Positions 16,278-25,507 of a stretch of DNA of 64,000 nucleotides are shown here, piece by piece. Position numbers and translations under genes: made by a program. The first letter of the stretch is position 1. Each line of letters opens with the position of its first letter. Origin of the DNA: RYN-230 sp963711705 (GTDB lineage: Bacteria > Actinomycetota > Actinomycetes > Streptosporangiales > Streptosporangiaceae); assembly GCA_963711705.1 (NCBI GenBank), contig CAVQFM010000008.1:310001-374000 (forward strand). Direction: 5' to 3'. The notes beneath the pieces are model-generated. The model searched no databases, had not been told where the DNA came from, and was given only the letters and a program-made list of their open reading frames with translations.

Positions 16278-17645
16278 CTAGCGCGGGCTGACGCGCTGGG
16301 TTTGCGGGTAGGTCACCGGGGTGGCCGCCGGGCCCGGGATGAAGCGGCTGCCGGTACTGTCGGCCAGGACCGCGTCCCCGGTGCCGCTGCCGGCCACCAG
16401 CTGGCGCCAGCTCAGGAAGTAGATGGTCCAGCCGTTGCCCCAGGTGCCGCGGACCGGGCTGCCCACCACGGTGACCGGGTCGCCCAGCACCGAGTGGTTG
16501 TAGTACCAGGTGGCGTTGCCGGGTGCCACGTTGACGCAGCCGTGGCTGACGTTGACGATGCCCTGCTCGCCCACGGACCAGGGCGCGCTGTGGATGTAGG
16601 TCCCGCTCATCGTGAACTGCACCGCTTCATACACCAGCTCGTTGTAGTAGCCGGGTGAGCCGGGCGGGATGCCGATCGTGGCCGAGTTCATGTCCACCGG
16701 GTTAGCCTTGGCGAAGGACAGGTAGCGGCCGTTGGCCGTGGAAAAGCCTGGCCGGCCGGTGCTGATCGGCCAGTTGCCGATCACCTTGCCGTTCCACCAG
16801 ACCCGCATGTGATGGGTGGCGGTGTTGGCCACCGCGATGAGCGAGTTGCCGATACGGAACTTCTGGGTCAGGTTGGCCCGGCCGTACATTCCGGGCGCGG
16901 CCTGGACACCGGCCAGGTGCGCGGTGAACCGCACCTGGGTGTGCCGGGGCCAGTAGTGCTTCGGCCGGAACCACACGGTCTTGCTGTCCATCCAGTACCA
17001 GGCCCCGGTGACCGGCTTGCTCGACCAGATCTGCAGCGACCGCTCGACCGCCGTCTTGTCCCTGATCGGCCGGCTGAAGGTGATCATGATCGGCATGCCC
17101 ACCCCCACGACCTCGTTCCGGGTGATGGTCGTGGAGGCGGTGAAGCCGCGGGCAGGCCGGAAGGTGCGGAAGGTGCTGGCCAGGTTGGTGTGGTGGCCGT
17201 GCGCGCCGATCGCGGTCGCGGTGACCCGGTAAGTCTGCCCTGGCCGGAGCGCCCAGTCGGTCTGCCAGGTGCCGGGCAGGCTGCCGAACGTGCCAGGCAC
17301 CACCTTCCCGGCCGGGGTGCGCACGGTCACGTCCGCCAGCCTGCCGCCGGCCACCGAGACCCGGACCCCCAGATCCGGGCGGGTGTCCACCGGGGCCTGC
17401 GGCGACGCGGCCCCGGCGGCATGCTCCCCGGCGCCACCTGGCGACCGGAACGTCAGGTTCCCGGTGGTGATCGTCAGCCGGGCCGCCGGGCTGGCCGCGA
17501 CGGTCTTCGGCGCGGCCCCGCCCCCCGAGCACGCACTGATCAGCAGCAGGCCAGCGGCCCCGGTCCCGGCGGCCGCCACCCACGTGGCGCGCTGATGCAG
17601 CAGATGCCCCCGTAGCGGAGCAGAACGTGTTATGTCCCCCGACAT
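16278..17645 (-). CDS. L,D-transpeptidase lipoprotein (YkuD domain)
   Basis: A 455-residue cell-wall cross-linking enzyme. It has a lipoprotein signal with lipobox 'LISAC' near residue 39, Ig-like domains from about 70 to 290, and a C-terminal YkuD domain with the catalytic 'SHGCVNVAPGNA' motif near 375-387; the usual HGCxN is intact. This is the LdtMt2 layout of mycobacteria, which makes 3-3 links in peptidoglycan. The ATG has GAGGGG 8 nt upstream. It sits between the bc1 and aa3 gene groups on the oxidase strand. The YkuD Cys is inhibited by carbapenems in characterised relatives. Confidence 0.92.
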   Translation of the reverse strand: MSGDITRSAPLRGHLLHQRATWVAAAGTGAAGLLLISACSGGGAAPKTVAASPAARLTITTGNLTFRSPGGAGEHAAGAASPQAPVDTRPDLGVRVSVAGGRLADVTVRTPAGKVVPGTFGSLPGTWQTDWALRPGQTYRVTATAIGAHGHHTNLASTFRTFRPARGFTASTTITRNEVVGVGMPIMITFSRPIRDKTAVERSLQIWSSKPVTGAWYWMDSKTVWFRPKHYWPRHTQVRFTAHLAGVQAAPGMYGRANLTQKFRIGNSLIAVANTATHHMRVWWNGKVIGNWPISTGRPGFSTANGRYLSFAKANPVDMNSATIGIPPGSPGYYNELVYEAVQFTMSGTYIHSAPWSVGEQGIVNVSHGCVNVAPGNATWYYNHSVLGDPVTVVGSPVRGTWGNGWTIYFLSWRQLVAGSGTGDAVLADSTGSRFIPGPAATPVTYPQTQRVSPR

Positions 17646-17773
17646 GTCGTAACCCCTCTGCCGAGCAAGAGTCCCTTAAGTTACTCTCCGTCGCTCCGGC
17701 AGCCAAAACCAACACGCCCTGCGCCTAACCAATAATTGACCAAACCGGGCGCCCAGAATGGGGTGGATTGCGG

Positions 17774-18169
17774 TCAGTGGGCAAAGGTCCCGCGGTAATA
17801 CTCGAACACGAAGCCGATCACGGTGAGGAAGAGGCCCAGCAAGCCGATGAGGAACAGCCACCAGCCGATGGCCACCCCGAGCGCGGCGGTGGCGGCGGCC
17901 AGGCTGACGAACAGCGGCCACCAGCTGTGCGGGCTGAAGAAGCCGAGTTCCCCGGTTCCCTCGGCGATCTCGGCATCCGGCCGGTCCTCCGGGCGGGGCG
18001 GCAGCCGGCGCCCGGTGAACAGCAGGTAGAACCCGGTCAGGAAGGCCAGCCCGACGGCCAGCGCCAGCGCGGTGGTACCGGTCGGGTCCTTGGAGAAGTA
18101 CCAGTAGACGATGTCCGAGGCGCCGAAGAACACCGCACACCCGATGAACATCGATCCCTCAAACCTCAT
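17774..18169 (-). CDS. ctaF: Cytochrome c oxidase subunit IV, actinobacterial
   Basis: The 131-residue protein has four predicted transmembrane helices (residues about 5-22, 32-50, 84-102, 105-125) and ends 'FEYYRGTFAH', which is characteristic of actinobacterial CtaF. It stabilises the aa3 oxidase in the supercomplex. AGGAG precedes the ATG. It follows ctaC and ctaD on the same strand, 36 nt after the corrected ctaD stop, consistent with a ctaC-ctaD-ctaF operon. Confidence 0.92.
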   Translation of the reverse strand: MRFEGSMFIGCAVFFGASDIVYWYFSKDPTGTTALALAVGLAFLTGFYLLFTGRRLPPRPEDRPDAEIAEGTGELGFFSPHSWWPLFVSLAAATAALGVAIGWWLFLIGLLGLFLTVIGFVFEYYRGTFAH

Positions 18170-18205
18170 CTGCCACTCCTCGGCCAGTCGAGGCCATCGG
18201 CCCGG

Positions 18206-19886
18206 TCACTTGCGCGCCGCGAGGCGTTGGTCATGGGTCCGCCCCGACTGGACGTTCGGGTAGTGCAAGTCGAACGCGGGCCGCTCGGACCGGATCCGCG
18301 GAATGCGGGTGAAGTTGTGCCGGGGCGGCGGGCAGGAGGTCGCCCACTCCAGCGAGTTGCCGTAGCCCCACGGGTCGTCCTTGGTGACCTGCTCCCCGTA
18401 CTTCCACGTCTTGTAGATGTTGTAGAGGAAGATGAACGTGGACGCGCCCAGGATCCAGGAGCCGATGCTGGAGATCTGGTTCAGCGTGGTCACGTCGCCC
18501 GGCAGGAACGGGTAGTTCGCGATCCGCCGTGGGCATGCCCTCGACACCGATCCAGTGCTGCACCAGGAACGTCATGTTGAACCCGATGAACACCAGCCAG
18601 AAATGCCATTTGCCCAGCGTGTCGTCCAGCATCTTCCCGGTCCACTTGGGCCACCAGAAGTAGAACCCGCTGAACATGGTGAACACCACCGTGCCGAACA
18701 GCACGTAGTGGAAGTGCGCGACCACGAAGTAGGAGTCGCTGACGTGGAAGTCCAGCGGCGGCGAGGCCAGGATCACCCCGGTCAGCCCGCCGAACAGGAA
18801 GACCACCAGGAAGCCGATGGAGAACAGCATCGGCGTCTCGAACGTCAGCTGGCCCCGCCACATCGTGCCCACCCAGTTGAAGAACTTCACCCCGGTGGGC
18901 ACCGCGATCAGGAACGTCATGAACGAGAAGAACGGCAGCAGCACCGCGCCGGTGGTGAACATGTGATGCGCCCACACGGTCGTGGACAAGCCGGCGATGG
19001 CGATCGTGGCGCCGACCAGGCCCTTGTAGCCGAAGATCGGCTTGCGGCTGAACACCGGCAGCACCTCGGTGGCGATGCCGAAGAACGGCAGGGCGACGAT
19101 ATAGACCTCGGGATGGCCGAAGAACCAGAACAGGTGCTGCCACAAGATGGCCCCCCCGGACGAGGCCGAGAACACCTGGGAGCCGAGCTTGCGGTCGATC
19201 TCCAGCACCAGCAGCGCGGCCGCCAGCACCGGGAACGCGAGCAGCACCAGCACGCTGGTCAGCAGGATGTTCCAGGTGAAGATCGGCATCCGGAACATGG
19301 TCATGCCCGGGGCGCGCATGCAGACGATCGTGGTGATGAAGTTGACCCCAGACAGGATCGTGCCCAGGCCGGACAGGGTCAGGCCCATGATCCACATGTC
19401 GCCGCCGATGCCCGGCGAGTAGACCTGGTTGGTCAGCGGCGAATAGGCGTACCAGCCGAACTGCGCGGCACCGCCCGGGGTGAGGAAGCTGATCAGCAGG
19501 ATCAGCCCGCCGAACAGGAAGAAGTAGTAGCTGAGGATGTTCAGCCGGGGGAACGCCACGTCCGGGGAGCCGATCTGCAGCGGCATGATCTCGTTGGCGA
19601 ACCCGACGAACAGCGGGGTGGCGAACAGCAGCAGCATGATCGTGCCGTGCATGGTGAACAGCTCGTTGTACTGCGAGTCGGACACGATGTGGTTGTTCGG
19701 CCCGAACAGCTGGGCCCGCATGATCATGGCCATCAGGCCACCGATCAGGAAAAAGCCGAACGAGGTGATCAGGTACAGGTGTCCGATGATCTTGTGGTCG
19801 GTGGTGGACAGCCAGCTGGCCAGCAGTGACCCCTTGCGGTATCCCGCAGGGGCGTGGGCCTGGACGGGCTGCTCGACGGTAGTCAT
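18206..19886 (-). CDS. ctaD: Cytochrome c oxidase subunit I (single-base frameshift near 3' end)
   Basis: The catalytic haem a/a3-CuB subunit, 559 residues when the frame is restored. Ligand motifs are all present: 'FTMHGTIM', 'GHPEVYI' (the cross-linked His-Tyr), 'VWAHHMFTTG' and 'VAHFHYVLFGT'. The frame changes after 'HWIGVEGMP': the sequence continues in another frame as 'RRIANYPFLPGDVTTLNQISSIG', exactly the expected family C-terminus. Removing one base (T at about 18530 on the + strand) restores a single frame ending at 18206. If uncorrected the frame would run to 18231 with an unrelated tail. An inactivating mutation here would abolish the aa3 oxidase, so a sequence error is more likely. 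Confidence 0.92.
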
Positions 19887-19889
19887 GGG

Positions 19890-20834
19890 CTAGGCACTCC
19901 CTGCTGACTTCTGCTGCAACTGCTGCTGTGCGCTGATCCACCGCTGGAACTGGGCCGGGGTGACGATCTTCACCGTGAACAGCATCCGGCTGTGGTAGAC
20001 GCCGCACAGCTCGGTGCACCGGCCGATGAAGGTGCCGGTCCTGATCGGGGTGACCGCGAAGTGGTTGGGGTGACCGGGGACCACGTCCCGCTTGAACTCG
20101 AACGGGACGATCCAGAACGAGTGCACCACGTCCAGCGACACGAGGTTGAACCGGACCGTCCGGTTCTCCGGGATGACCAGCGTGGGCAGCCGGCCCGGCC
20201 AGGGCACGCCCTGCTCGGTGACCACCCCGGTGGGCGAGCCCGGCACCTTGAACCCGGGATACTGGAACTGCCAGCTCCACTGGTACCCGGTGACGGTGAC
20301 CGTGACGTCCGGGCGCGACGGCAGCGCGTTGATGAAGTTCTCGTCCCGGGCGGTGAAGAAGAAGAACACGCCGACCATGATGAACGGCACGACCGTGTAC
20401 ATGATCTCGATGGGCAGGTTGTAGCGCACCTGCCGGGGCGGCCGGTCCGTGCGCTTCCGGTGGAAGATCACCGCCCACAGGATCATGCCCCAGACGACAG
20501 CCCCGACGCCGAACGCGGCGATCCAGCTGCCCCGCCACAAGGTGACCACGACTTCGCCCTGCTTGGTGACCGGCACCGGCAGGCCCAGCCGGGTGAACGT
20601 GGTCGACTGGCAGCCCGCGGTGCCCAGGATCACGGCGGTCATCAGCACCGTGACCGGCGCCCAGCGGCGCAGCCGGCCAGCGGGCCGGGCGCCAGCCGGG
20701 CGGGCTGGCCCGCCGTCGGCCACGGCGGCTTTTTCCAGGCCGGGCGCCTGGCCCGGAGCGTGCGCGCCCCTTCGGCGTGGGGCGCTGGGGGTGGGACTCA
20801 CAGGTTGCCTTCCCAGCGGAATGACTCCCGCCAC
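19890..20834 (-). CDS. ctaC: Cytochrome c oxidase subunit II
   Basis: This 314-residue subunit carries the CuA centre: His in 'VVHSFWIVPFEF' and the cluster 'GRCTELCGVYHSRM' near residue 278. Two transmembrane helices (about 105-125 and 145-163) precede the periplasmic cupredoxin domain. A first hydrophobic stretch ending 'GTAGCQ' could be a lipoprotein signal, as in mycobacterial CtaC, which would place the real start a little downstream of GTG 20834. The stop is 3 nt from the ctaD start, so the two are co-translated. Confidence 0.93.
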   Translation of the reverse strand: MAGVIPLGRQPVSPTPSAPRRRGAHAPGQAPGLEKAAVADGGPARPAGARPAGRLRRWAPVTVLMTAVILGTAGCQSTTFTRLGLPVPVTKQGEVVVTLWRGSWIAAFGVGAVVWGMILWAVIFHRKRTDRPPRQVRYNLPIEIMYTVVPFIMVGVFFFFTARDENFINALPSRPDVTVTVTGYQWSWQFQYPGFKVPGSPTGVVTEQGVPWPGRLPTLVIPENRTVRFNLVSLDVVHSFWIVPFEFKRDVVPGHPNHFAVTPIRTGTFIGRCTELCGVYHSRMLFTVKIVTPAQFQRWISAQQQLQQKSAGSA

Positions 20835-21108
20835 GCGGGCAGGTGATGGCTCGTCCTACAGGCTGTCGTGCAAACAGTATCGCGCGAGGCCGGCCCGCCT
20901 CGCGGGGGACCCCGATTGCGGGCCCGCGTGTCCTGGGCCAGGTGTGCTTATCCATGCCGACGTGCGGGTATCGCTTCCCCGTGGCACGATGCAAGCGGGC
21001 GTCTGGCGAGCCGGCACCCGCGCAGGAGGGTATTGTCAGCGTCTTACCGGAAACGGCGCCGAGCGCACCGGACAGCACTCGCTCGGACCGGTACAGAGAG
21101 GCAAGCGC

Positions 21109-21357
21109 ATGACCCCCCCGACGCGCCCAGCACCGATGCTGACGATTGACGCGCTGGGCCGGAAGTGCCCCATCCCGATCATCATGCTCGCCGAGCGGAT
21201 CAGGGAGGTTCCCATCGGGGCCACCGTCGCCGTGCTGGCCGACGACCCAGCCGCCCAGACCGACATCCCGGCCTGGTGCATGATGAAGTCCCAGGAGTTC
21301 GTGGTGGAGACGGCCCTGCCCCGCGGCTGGGCGTTCCTGGTCAAGCGCACCTACTGA
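21109..21357 (+). CDS. TusA/SirA-like sulfurtransferase-family protein
   Basis: An 82-residue protein with the family signature 'DALGRKCPIPIIMLAERI', where the Cys in the CPxP motif is the persulfide-carrying residue in TusA. The rest fits the beta-alpha-beta-alpha-beta fold ('VAVLADDPAAQTDIPAWC'). TusA proteins relay sulfur for tRNA thiolation, molybdopterin or sulfur oxidation; there is no partner here to tell which. GAGAGG precedes the ATG. The stop overlaps the 3' end of the convergent ctaG by 7 nt. It is divergent from ctaC. Confidence 0.88.
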   Translation: MTPPTRPAPMLTIDALGRKCPIPIIMLAERIREVPIGATVAVLADDPAAQTDIPAWCMMKSQEFVVETALPRGWAFLVKRTY

Positions 21358-22331
21358 GCGCGCCGGAACCGGTCAGTGAACCTGGGGTCCCGTTCCCACC
21401 AGGGTGTGGTCGCCGGATCCGGCTCGTCTGCCCCCGCCGCCTCAACCTGCACCGCGTCGAGTTCCGCGTCCACCCGGGCCGCCTCGGTCTGGTCCTCCCT
21501 GATCATGTGGAAGAACTGGGCGGCCAGGAAGGGCAGCCCGACGATGTCGCCGAGCACCCACAGCGCACCGCCGCCGATGATCTGGTCACTGTGCAGGCCC
21601 GGGCCCCATGGGCGGGCCAGCGCGCGATAGTACGCCCCGGCGATGAGGTTCTGGTCGGCGAGCACAGCCAGGCCAAGGACGGCGTCACCGACCACCTCGG
21701 CCGCGCTGACCCACAGGGCCACCAGGTAGGTGTAAGCGCGGGGCACCGGATCCACCCGCAGGAACATCCAGAAGAACACGAACCCGGGCGCCAGCAGGGC
21801 CAGGTAGGTGACCTCCCGGACCGCGGTGTGCTGCAGGCTGGCCGCGTACCAGGGTGAGAAGTACAGCACGAACGGCACCACGATCAGCACCATCGTGGTG
21901 ATGGCCGGGAAGGTCAGGATCTGCGCGGTGCGGCTGTGCAGCGCCGCGTCCAGCCGCGCCCCGAGCCGGGGCAGGGCCGCGATGGCCAGCGTGACCGGCC
22001 GGCCGAGCGCGGTGAACAGCGGCGCCACCAGCAGCAGCAGGATCGTCTGCACCGACCGGATGTAGAACAGCACGCCCTGGTACACGCCCAGGAACGACAT
22101 GGTGGCCACGATCAGCGTGCCCAGGCCGCCCAGGTAGAACGCGGCCACCCGGGCGGCCGGCCACGGCGGCCCGGCCCGGCGCACGCGGCGCAGCCCGGCC
22201 AGGTACAGCCCGCCCGCCAGCAGCACGGCCAGCAGCACGGGCAGGTCCAGCGTCCACGAGGTGAAGACCCGGGATGCGGTGAGTTCCGGCGGCCCGTGGT
22301 AGGCGGGCGCGGCCAGCAGGATCGGCGCCAC
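21351..22331 (-). CDS. ctaG: Cytochrome c oxidase assembly factor CtaG (caa3_CtaG family)
   Basis: A 326-residue membrane protein with about seven hydrophobic segments between residues 20 and 270 and a hydrophilic Asp/Glu-rich tail. The 'FYLGGLGTLIVATMSFLGVYQGVLFYIRSVQTILLLLVAPLFTALGRP' region (residues about 67-115) is typical of the caa3_CtaG family, which delivers copper to the CuB site of subunit I. It lies beside ctaCDF, which agrees. Some actinobacterial members are fused to a CopD domain; this one is the short form. Confidence 0.88.
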   Translation of the reverse strand: MAPILLAAPAYHGPPELTASRVFTSWTLDLPVLLAVLLAGGLYLAGLRRVRRAGPPWPAARVAAFYLGGLGTLIVATMSFLGVYQGVLFYIRSVQTILLLLVAPLFTALGRPVTLAIAALPRLGARLDAALHSRTAQILTFPAITTMVLIVVPFVLYFSPWYAASLQHTAVREVTYLALLAPGFVFFWMFLRVDPVPRAYTYLVALWVSAAEVVGDAVLGLAVLADQNLIAGAYYRALARPWGPGLHSDQIIGGGALWVLGDIVGLPFLAAQFFHMIREDQTEAARVDAELDAVQVEAAGADEPDPATTPWWERDPRFTDRFRRAQ

Positions 22332-22522
22332 CCCGCCACGGTATCCCCCGGCCGGGGCCGTCAGGTCGCGGCCCGCACCGCAAACCCACCATCCTGCTTA
22401 ACGGCCTGTTCCGGCTCCTGACCCCGCGCCCCACCCCAGCCAGACGGGCCCATGCCGTTTAACTACTAATAGTAATGACAAGAATGCTCAGTGTGCTAAG
22501 CGCCTGGGGGTGCCTGGCCGGT

Positions 22523-23023
22523 CTACCACGCGCGGCCGAGCGGCCGCCCGGTCTCGAGCAGCGTCTTGAGATCGCTCAGGATCCAGTCCCAGCCGCCGAG
22601 CGCCGCGTCACGGCCGTCCATCAGCGCGGCCGTGCGCGGCGCCCCGGCCAGTTCGTGGACGACGGTCAGCGTGCAGATGCCCGTGTCGTCTTCCTCGATC
22701 TGCCAGGACAGGCGGGTCTCCGACTCGGCGGTGGCCGCGGCGTCGAACAGCGCGTGCCAGGTCTGCACCAGCCGCCACGGCGGCTCGGCGATGACGACCT
22801 CGCCGTCCATGATCACGTCGCGGGCCTCGCGCAGCCGGGTCGCACCGGTGGCGAAGGCCAGGTACAGGCCGCCGGGCCGCAGGTCGTACTGGACGGCGGC
22901 CCGGTACCCGTACTTCTGCGTCCAGCCCGGCCGGGTCAGCGCATCCCAGATCTCTTCCGGCGTCGCCCGGATGAAGATGCGGTGTACCTGGGTGGTCAGC
23001 AGGTCCTGGGTCCCGGCCAGCAT
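22523..23023 (-). CDS. SRPBCC (AHSA1-like) domain protein
   Basis: The 166 residues form one START/SRPBCC domain of the Aha1/CalC type: 'VHRIFIRATPEEIWDALTRPGWTQKYGY' at the start, then 'DGEVVIAEPPWRLVQTWHALF' and 'LTVVHELAG'. These proteins have a hydrophobic cavity and are often regulator-linked small-molecule binders or stress proteins. ArsR regulators frequently accompany them; none is visible here. The role is unknown beyond the fold. Confidence 0.85.
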   Translation of the reverse strand: MLAGTQDLLTTQVHRIFIRATPEEIWDALTRPGWTQKYGYRAAVQYDLRPGGLYLAFATGATRLREARDVIMDGEVVIAEPPWRLVQTWHALFDAAATAESETRLSWQIEEDDTGICTLTVVHELAGAPRTAALMDGRDAALGGWDWILSDLKTLLETGRPLGRAW

Positions 23024-23230
23024 GCGTTCTCCTGTGGCGCCGCGGCGCCTGCCTCGGAAGCTTGGGCCGCCCTGATCCGCACCAGGGTGGGCAGCGGATC
23101 AGGGCGACGAGGGCCAGCCAACCCGGCCCGAGTGCAGCAACGGTGTAGCTCCTGTGGTGACCAGATGAAGAACCTCAGCGCTAACCGAGAGTAGGGAGGT
23201 AACTGCCATAAGTCATTTACGGATAACAGT

Positions 23231-23261
23231 CCGCGCAAGACGTGACGTAACTCTTGCGCGG
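23231..23261. promoter_or_regulatory. Perfect 10-bp inverted repeat in divergent spacer
   Basis: CCGCGCAAGA (23231-23240) and TCTTGCGCGG (23252-23261) form a perfect dyad with an 11-nt spacer. It lies 94 nt upstream of the S53 peptidase start and 207 nt upstream of the minus-strand SRPBCC start, within a 331-nt gap that holds no gene. It could be an operator or a 5' leader hairpin; there is no terminator-like T-run. Confidence 0.5.
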
Positions 23262-23354
23262 CGGGCCCCGGAGGAAGAACCTATAGCGGTTGTGGCCTGT
23301 TACCCAGGACACAGTGATCAGGCGCCATGGTCAGCCCATCAGGAAGGAATGTGC

Positions 23355-25385
23355 ATGCCGCACGTCACACGCTTGCGCGTGGTCGGTGCCGCGGTAGCTG
23401 CCGGAGCGCTCACGCTCGGCAGCCTTGCCACGGCCACGGCCGCGTCGGCGGCCAACCCCAGAAAGGCGATCGCGCACACCCACCCATCGTGGGCTGTGGC
23501 CGCGAAGCGCCTCAGCAGCACCGCCAGCGGGACCGTCAGTGCCCGGGTCTACTTGGCCCCGAACCACGCGTCCTCGCTGGCCGGGGCGGTCGCCGCGGTC
23601 GCTGACCCACGGAGTGCCAGCTACCGTCACTTCCGTTCGGCGGCCAGCGTCCGGGCCGAGTTCGCCCCGACGAGCGCCGAGGTCGCCTCGGTGCGCTCCT
23701 GGCTCACCTCCGCTGGCCTGTCGGTGACGCGGGTCAGCGCCTCGAACCCGGCCGCCGCGTTCATCGCGGTGCGCGGGTCGGTGGCGGCGGCCAGCAAGGC
23801 CTTCGGCGTCGGCTTCGGCACCTACCGGGGCCCCGGCGGGCAGGCCGCCCGGGCGCCCGAGCAGGCGGCCACGGCACCGGCCTCGGTAGCCGGCTCGGTT
23901 CTCGCGGTGGCTGGCCTGGACACCGCGAAGAGCCAGATCAAGCCGGCCCTGCCGCCGCCTGGCCCGAACTACTGGGTCGCCCCGCCGTGCTCCACCTACT
24001 ACGGCCAGAAGGTGGCGACCAACAAGCCCAAGGCGTACGGCAAGTTCCAGCCGTGGACCAACTGTGGCTACACCCCGGCCCAGGTGCGCAGCGCGTACGG
24101 CGTCACCCAGTCCGGGCAGACCGGCCAGGGCCAGACCGTCGCGATCGTGGACGCCTACGCCTCACCGACCATCAAGGCGGACGCCAACCAGTTCGCCACG
24201 GTGACCGGCGACCAGCCGTTCGGGGCCGGCCAGTTCAAGCAGTACAAGGCCGGGCCGTACACGCTGGCCGGGCCGAACCAGTGCGATGCGGCGGGCTGGT
24301 ACGGCGAGGAGACCCTCGACGTCGAGTCCGTGCACGGCATGGCCCCGGACGCCAACGTGCGGTACGTGGCCGCGGGCAGCTGCCAGGACTCCGACCTGGC
24401 GCAGGCCGACGCGCTGATCGTGAACAACGGGCTGGCCAGCATCGTCAGCAACTCGTGGGGTGAGCCCGCGAGTTTCGAGACGATCGGCGACGTGTTCGAC
24501 TCCATCTTCCAGCTCGGCGCGCTGGAAGGAATCGGCTTCTTCTTCTCCTCCGGGGACAGCGGCTACGAGGCCCCCGGCGAAGACCCGATCTCCCCGCAGC
24601 GCCAGGTGGACTCCCCGACGCAGAGCCCGTGGGTCACCTCGGTGGGCGGCACCAGCCTGGCCGTGGACAAGAGCAAGAGCTACCAGTGGGAGACCTCGTG
24701 GGGCACCATCAACGACCCGCTGGTGCACACCGCCAACGGCGGCAAGAAGTGGCAGTACACCCCGCCTGGTAAGTACCCGGCCGGATACGGCGGGTCCGGC
24801 GGTGGTGGCGTGAGCACCACGTACGCGCAGCCGTCGTACCAGGCGGGCATCGTGCCGAACAGCCTGGCCACCGCGCTGCCGGACGGCACGACCAGTTCCA
24901 CGCCGATGCGGGTGATCCCGGATGTGTCCGCGCTGGCTGACCCCAGCACCGGCATCCTGGTCGGCCAGACGGTCCTGCAGCCGAACGGGAAGACGTTCGC
25001 GTTCTCGCTGAGCCGGATCGGCGGCACCAGCGTGGCCTGCCCGGTGTTCGCGGGTATCGAGGCGGATGCGCAGCAGGCGGTAGGCGGCGCGATCGGGTTC
25101 GCCAACCCGGCCATCTACTACCTCGACACGCACTCCCCGTACAGCTCCTCGTCGCCGGCCTACAACGATGTGACCGACCACCCGCTGGGTCCCGGCCTCC
25201 TCGGCATGGTGCGCAACAACTACACCGACCCGGCCACCAAGCAGGGCCCGCTGCTCACCTTCCTGCGGACCCTGGGCCTGAACGGTGTGGGCAAGGACCG
25301 GCTGAAGGCCGTCGCCGGCTACGACGACGCCACCGGGGTCGGCTCGCCCAGCCACTACATCCAGGATGCGCCCTCGCTGCCGTAA
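23355..25385 (+). CDS. Secreted S53 family serine-carboxyl peptidase (sedolisin/kumamolisin type)
   Basis: This secreted peptidase of 676 residues has a signal peptide (residues 1-33, ending 'ATAASAA'), a pro-kumamolisin activation domain (about 40-190) and an S53 catalytic domain. The catalytic Ser lies in 'GGTSVACPVFAG' near residue 557; the Glu/Asp pair is in 'GEETLDVESVHGMAP' near 317-331. The C-terminal 'GYDDATGVGSPS' supplies the calcium-site aspartate. S53 enzymes work at acid pH and need autocatalytic removal of the prodomain. ATG 23355 is preferred over 23349 because AGGAAGGA is then 6 nt away. A strong terminator follows. Confidence 0.92.
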   Translation: MPHVTRLRVVGAAVAAGALTLGSLATATAASAANPRKAIAHTHPSWAVAAKRLSSTASGTVSARVYLAPNHASSLAGAVAAVADPRSASYRHFRSAASVRAEFAPTSAEVASVRSWLTSAGLSVTRVSASNPAAAFIAVRGSVAAASKAFGVGFGTYRGPGGQAARAPEQAATAPASVAGSVLAVAGLDTAKSQIKPALPPPGPNYWVAPPCSTYYGQKVATNKPKAYGKFQPWTNCGYTPAQVRSAYGVTQSGQTGQGQTVAIVDAYASPTIKADANQFATVTGDQPFGAGQFKQYKAGPYTLAGPNQCDAAGWYGEETLDVESVHGMAPDANVRYVAAGSCQDSDLAQADALIVNNGLASIVSNSWGEPASFETIGDVFDSIFQLGALEGIGFFFSSGDSGYEAPGEDPISPQRQVDSPTQSPWVTSVGGTSLAVDKSKSYQWETSWGTINDPLVHTANGGKKWQYTPPGKYPAGYGGSGGGGVSTTYAQPSYQAGIVPNSLATALPDGTTSSTPMRVIPDVSALADPSTGILVGQTVLQPNGKTFAFSLSRIGGTSVACPVFAGIEADAQQAVGGAIGFANPAIYYLDTHSPYSSSSPAYNDVTDHPLGPGLLGMVRNNYTDPATKQGPLLTFLRTLGLNGVGKDRLKAVAGYDDATGVGSPSHYIQDAPSLP

Positions 25386-25405
25386 GCGAGGGACCAGCTA
25401 GAACG

Positions 25406-25435
25406 GAGGGGGCGGCCCGCATGGGCCGCCCCCTC
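25406..25435 (+). terminator. Strong intrinsic terminator after S53 peptidase
   Basis: A perfect 13-bp stem (GAGGGGGCGGCCC with its complement, arms 25406-25418 and 25423-25435) and GCAT loop, followed by TTGCTTGT, begins 21 nt after the peptidase stop. It may also serve the convergent adenosine kinase. Confidence 0.85.
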
Positions 25436-25507
25436 TTGCTTGTCCCGGCCGCGGGCGGATGGATATCAGTGGGCGGAACCAGCCGTTTGGCTGGACGGGT
25501 GGCTGCC

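Noticed and set aside
18490..21078. Long 862-codon frame antisense-shifted across ctaD and ctaC
   Set aside because: It overlaps two certain genes in another frame, is rich in Arg/Ala/Gly/His and has no family resemblance; a high-GC shadow frame.
22464..22474. TACTAATAGTA palindrome upstream of ctaG as an operator
   Set aside because: It has only 5-bp arms and lies about 130 nt from the ctaG start; too little to support a call.
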